From Planktothrix rubescens CCAP 1459/22 (lineage in GTDB: Bacteria; Cyanobacteriota; Cyanobacteriia; Cyanobacteriales; Microcoleaceae), in the NCBI GenBank assembly GCA_904830895.1, contig LR882958.1, forward strand, positions 4,359,501-4,423,500: DNA of 64,000 bases, written 5' to 3'. The notes under the pieces are model-generated. The model was not told where the DNA came from and made no database searches. It saw only the letters and a program-made list of their open reading frames with translations. The translations under genes were made by a program, and so were the position numbers. Below are positions 63,042 through 64,000 of this stretch, piece by piece. How positions within the stretch are numbered: position 1 is the first letter of the stretch; each line of letters starts with the position of its first letter.

Positions 63042-64000
63042 TTCAAAACTTCCTTAATAATTGTTTCAATATGGGCTAAACGTTTTTTGACACTTTCTTT
63101 ATTTCCCGTACTTCTATAAATTATAGCATCAAATTCACCGTTTTGTTTTCTATTTAAAAGATTATGATATAAATTATTTTTACAATGAGCTAAAATTTGT
63201 ATAGCATGATCATCTAATCGATCTAAGTTAACAGACCAAGCCTCAAATAGAGCTTTATTGATAGGATACCGTCTTTTCCGCTCAGGTGACTTGGGTTTAC
63301 GAAAAGCATCTTTACCAAATATCTGAAAAGCTGCATCCATCGCTCGTTCAAAACGCTGTCTTAGTAATTCAATTTCTTGCTCACTCATTTGGTTTATCTG
63401 AGCCATTTTGTCATTTAAAAAAACATCATAATCTTTAAAATTATATTCAAAAGCATGATTATCTGTTAAGGCTAAAAAGCGTAAAATACACTCTTGAGCT
63501 AACATTCTTCTATCTTTTAAACCCTTATCAGTAGCGTTTTTGAAAGACTGTGATTTTGCTAGATCTGTCAATAAATCCCTCGCCTTATCTTTGCTTTTTG
63601 CATAACGCATTTCCTGTGAAGACAAAGGAGAACCACCTCGATTAATTCGCTTATATAAGCTAAAAATAACATCTTTAGATGTTCCTCTTAAGATTAAAAA
63701 TATAGTTAATTCTGTTTCTCTAATTCGTCGCCTTAAATAATTAGGAATATCAGAAGATTTTGCTCCATTAAGCTGATCTAAAAATTCCAATTTTTTTAAT
63801 TCCAAGGTTTCTTCTATTAAAAATTCTTTAAAAGTGGTTAACCGTTGTATTCCATCAATAACAAACCATTCTTCTTCATTTGTTGCATCAATATAAAAAG
63901 CTGGAATTGGAAAACGAATTAAAACAGATTCGATTAATCTACTTTTAGCTACTTGAGTCCAAATTCCTTGATTTCTTTGAAACTCTGGAGCTAAATTCAG
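63038..64000 (-). CDS. DUF262 family protein, 5' end beyond the window
   Basis: The frame is open to base 64000 without a start, so the gene continues to the right. The visible 320 residues begin in LNLAPEFQRNQGIW and contain the DUF262 signature as DGIQRLTTFKEF (usual form DGQQRLTT). A helical domain follows with SLYKRINRGGSPLSSQEMRYA. DUF262 (ParB/Srx-like fold) is the GmrS-type N-terminal domain of modification-dependent restriction and anti-phage proteins. No HNH (DUF1524) domain follows here, so the nuclease part is missing or provided by another subunit. It is the first visible gene of the three-gene overlapping operon. Confidence 0.82.
   Translation of the reverse strand: MNLAPEFQRNQGIWTQVAKSRLIESVLIRFPIPAFYIDATNEEEWFVIDGIQRLTTFKEFLIEETLELKKLEFLDQLNGAKSSDIPNYLRRRIRETELTIFLILRGTSKDVIFSLYKRINRGGSPLSSQEMRYAKSKDKARDLLTDLAKSQSFKNATDKGLKDRRMLAQECILRFLALTDNHAFEYNFKDYDVFLNDKMAQINQMSEQEIELLRQRFERAMDAAFQIFGKDAFRKPKSPERKRRYPINKALFEAWSVNLDRLDDHAIQILAHCKNNLYHNLLNRKQNGEFDAIIYRSTGNKESVKKRLAHIETIIKEVLK

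Overview
This 64 kb window comes from a filamentous, Planktothrix/Oscillatoria-like cyanobacterium. Supporting evidence is the set of cyanobacterial proteins (Ycf39, Tic20, DUF760, DUF1815, DUF1997, DUF2839, DUF2949, a PyrF-PyrE fusion in cyanobacterial order, a SigD-like group 2 sigma factor, CmpR/CmpABCD-type bicarbonate or nitrate uptake), many HIP1 octamers (GCGATCGC), heptamer/octamer tandem repeats between genes, and several Uma2 and VapBC genes. The genus is an inference.

Layout. 1-4.8 kb: a membrane class III nucleotidyl cyclase split by an IS5-type (ISL2-like) element, followed by an MscS channel with a cyclic-nucleotide-binding domain. 4.9-9.7 kb: Uma2, an oxidoreductase plus Anbu peptidase pair, sigD, DUF760 and a Nudix gene. 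9.8-14.2 kb: a 1240-residue sensor kinase containing a LOV-type PAS domain, and a decayed receiver. 14.3-20.7 kb: housekeeping genes (pyrF-pyrE, cax, mreBCD, argB). 20.9-27.4 kb: an accessory island with a STAND/NB-ARC ATPase divergent from an Ala/Gly-rich membrane protein, then at least four PIN toxin loci and six antitoxin-like genes, several of them broken, embedded in a HIP1-rich repeat family. 27.5-33.3 kb: DUF192, a truncated response regulator, nadK, ycf39, a gene-free 0.9 kb stretch with tandem promoter/hairpin units that may encode small RNAs, and tic20. 33.7-35.1 kb: an intact IS701 element. 35.2-46.4 kb: glyA, Uma2, a hydrolase, nagA and purE (head to head), a radical SAM protein, a muramidase and DUF1997. 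46.6-55.1 kb: a MITE-like element, the cmp/nrtABCD uptake operon, an IS630-type element inserted just before the start codon of a small gene, and a CmpR-like regulator. 55.7-60.4 kb: tRNA-Gly(CCC), and a copper module (cupredoxin, CopA-type ATPase, sensor kinase). 60.4-64 kb: Uma2 and a three-gene overlapping operon (DUF262, AAA/DUF3696-like ATPase, unknown protein) that runs off the window and resembles a defence system.

How it fits together. Core metabolism and cell-shape genes alternate with accessory patches. Three complete insertion sequences can be delimited to the base with target duplications. One has split the cyclase and another has separated a gene from its promoter and ribosome binding site. 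The best candidates for undescribed biology are the DUF262/ATPase/unknown operon at the right edge, the STAND ATPase facing a glycine-rich membrane protein beside a toxin-antitoxin island, and the tandem small-RNA-like units upstream of ycf39.
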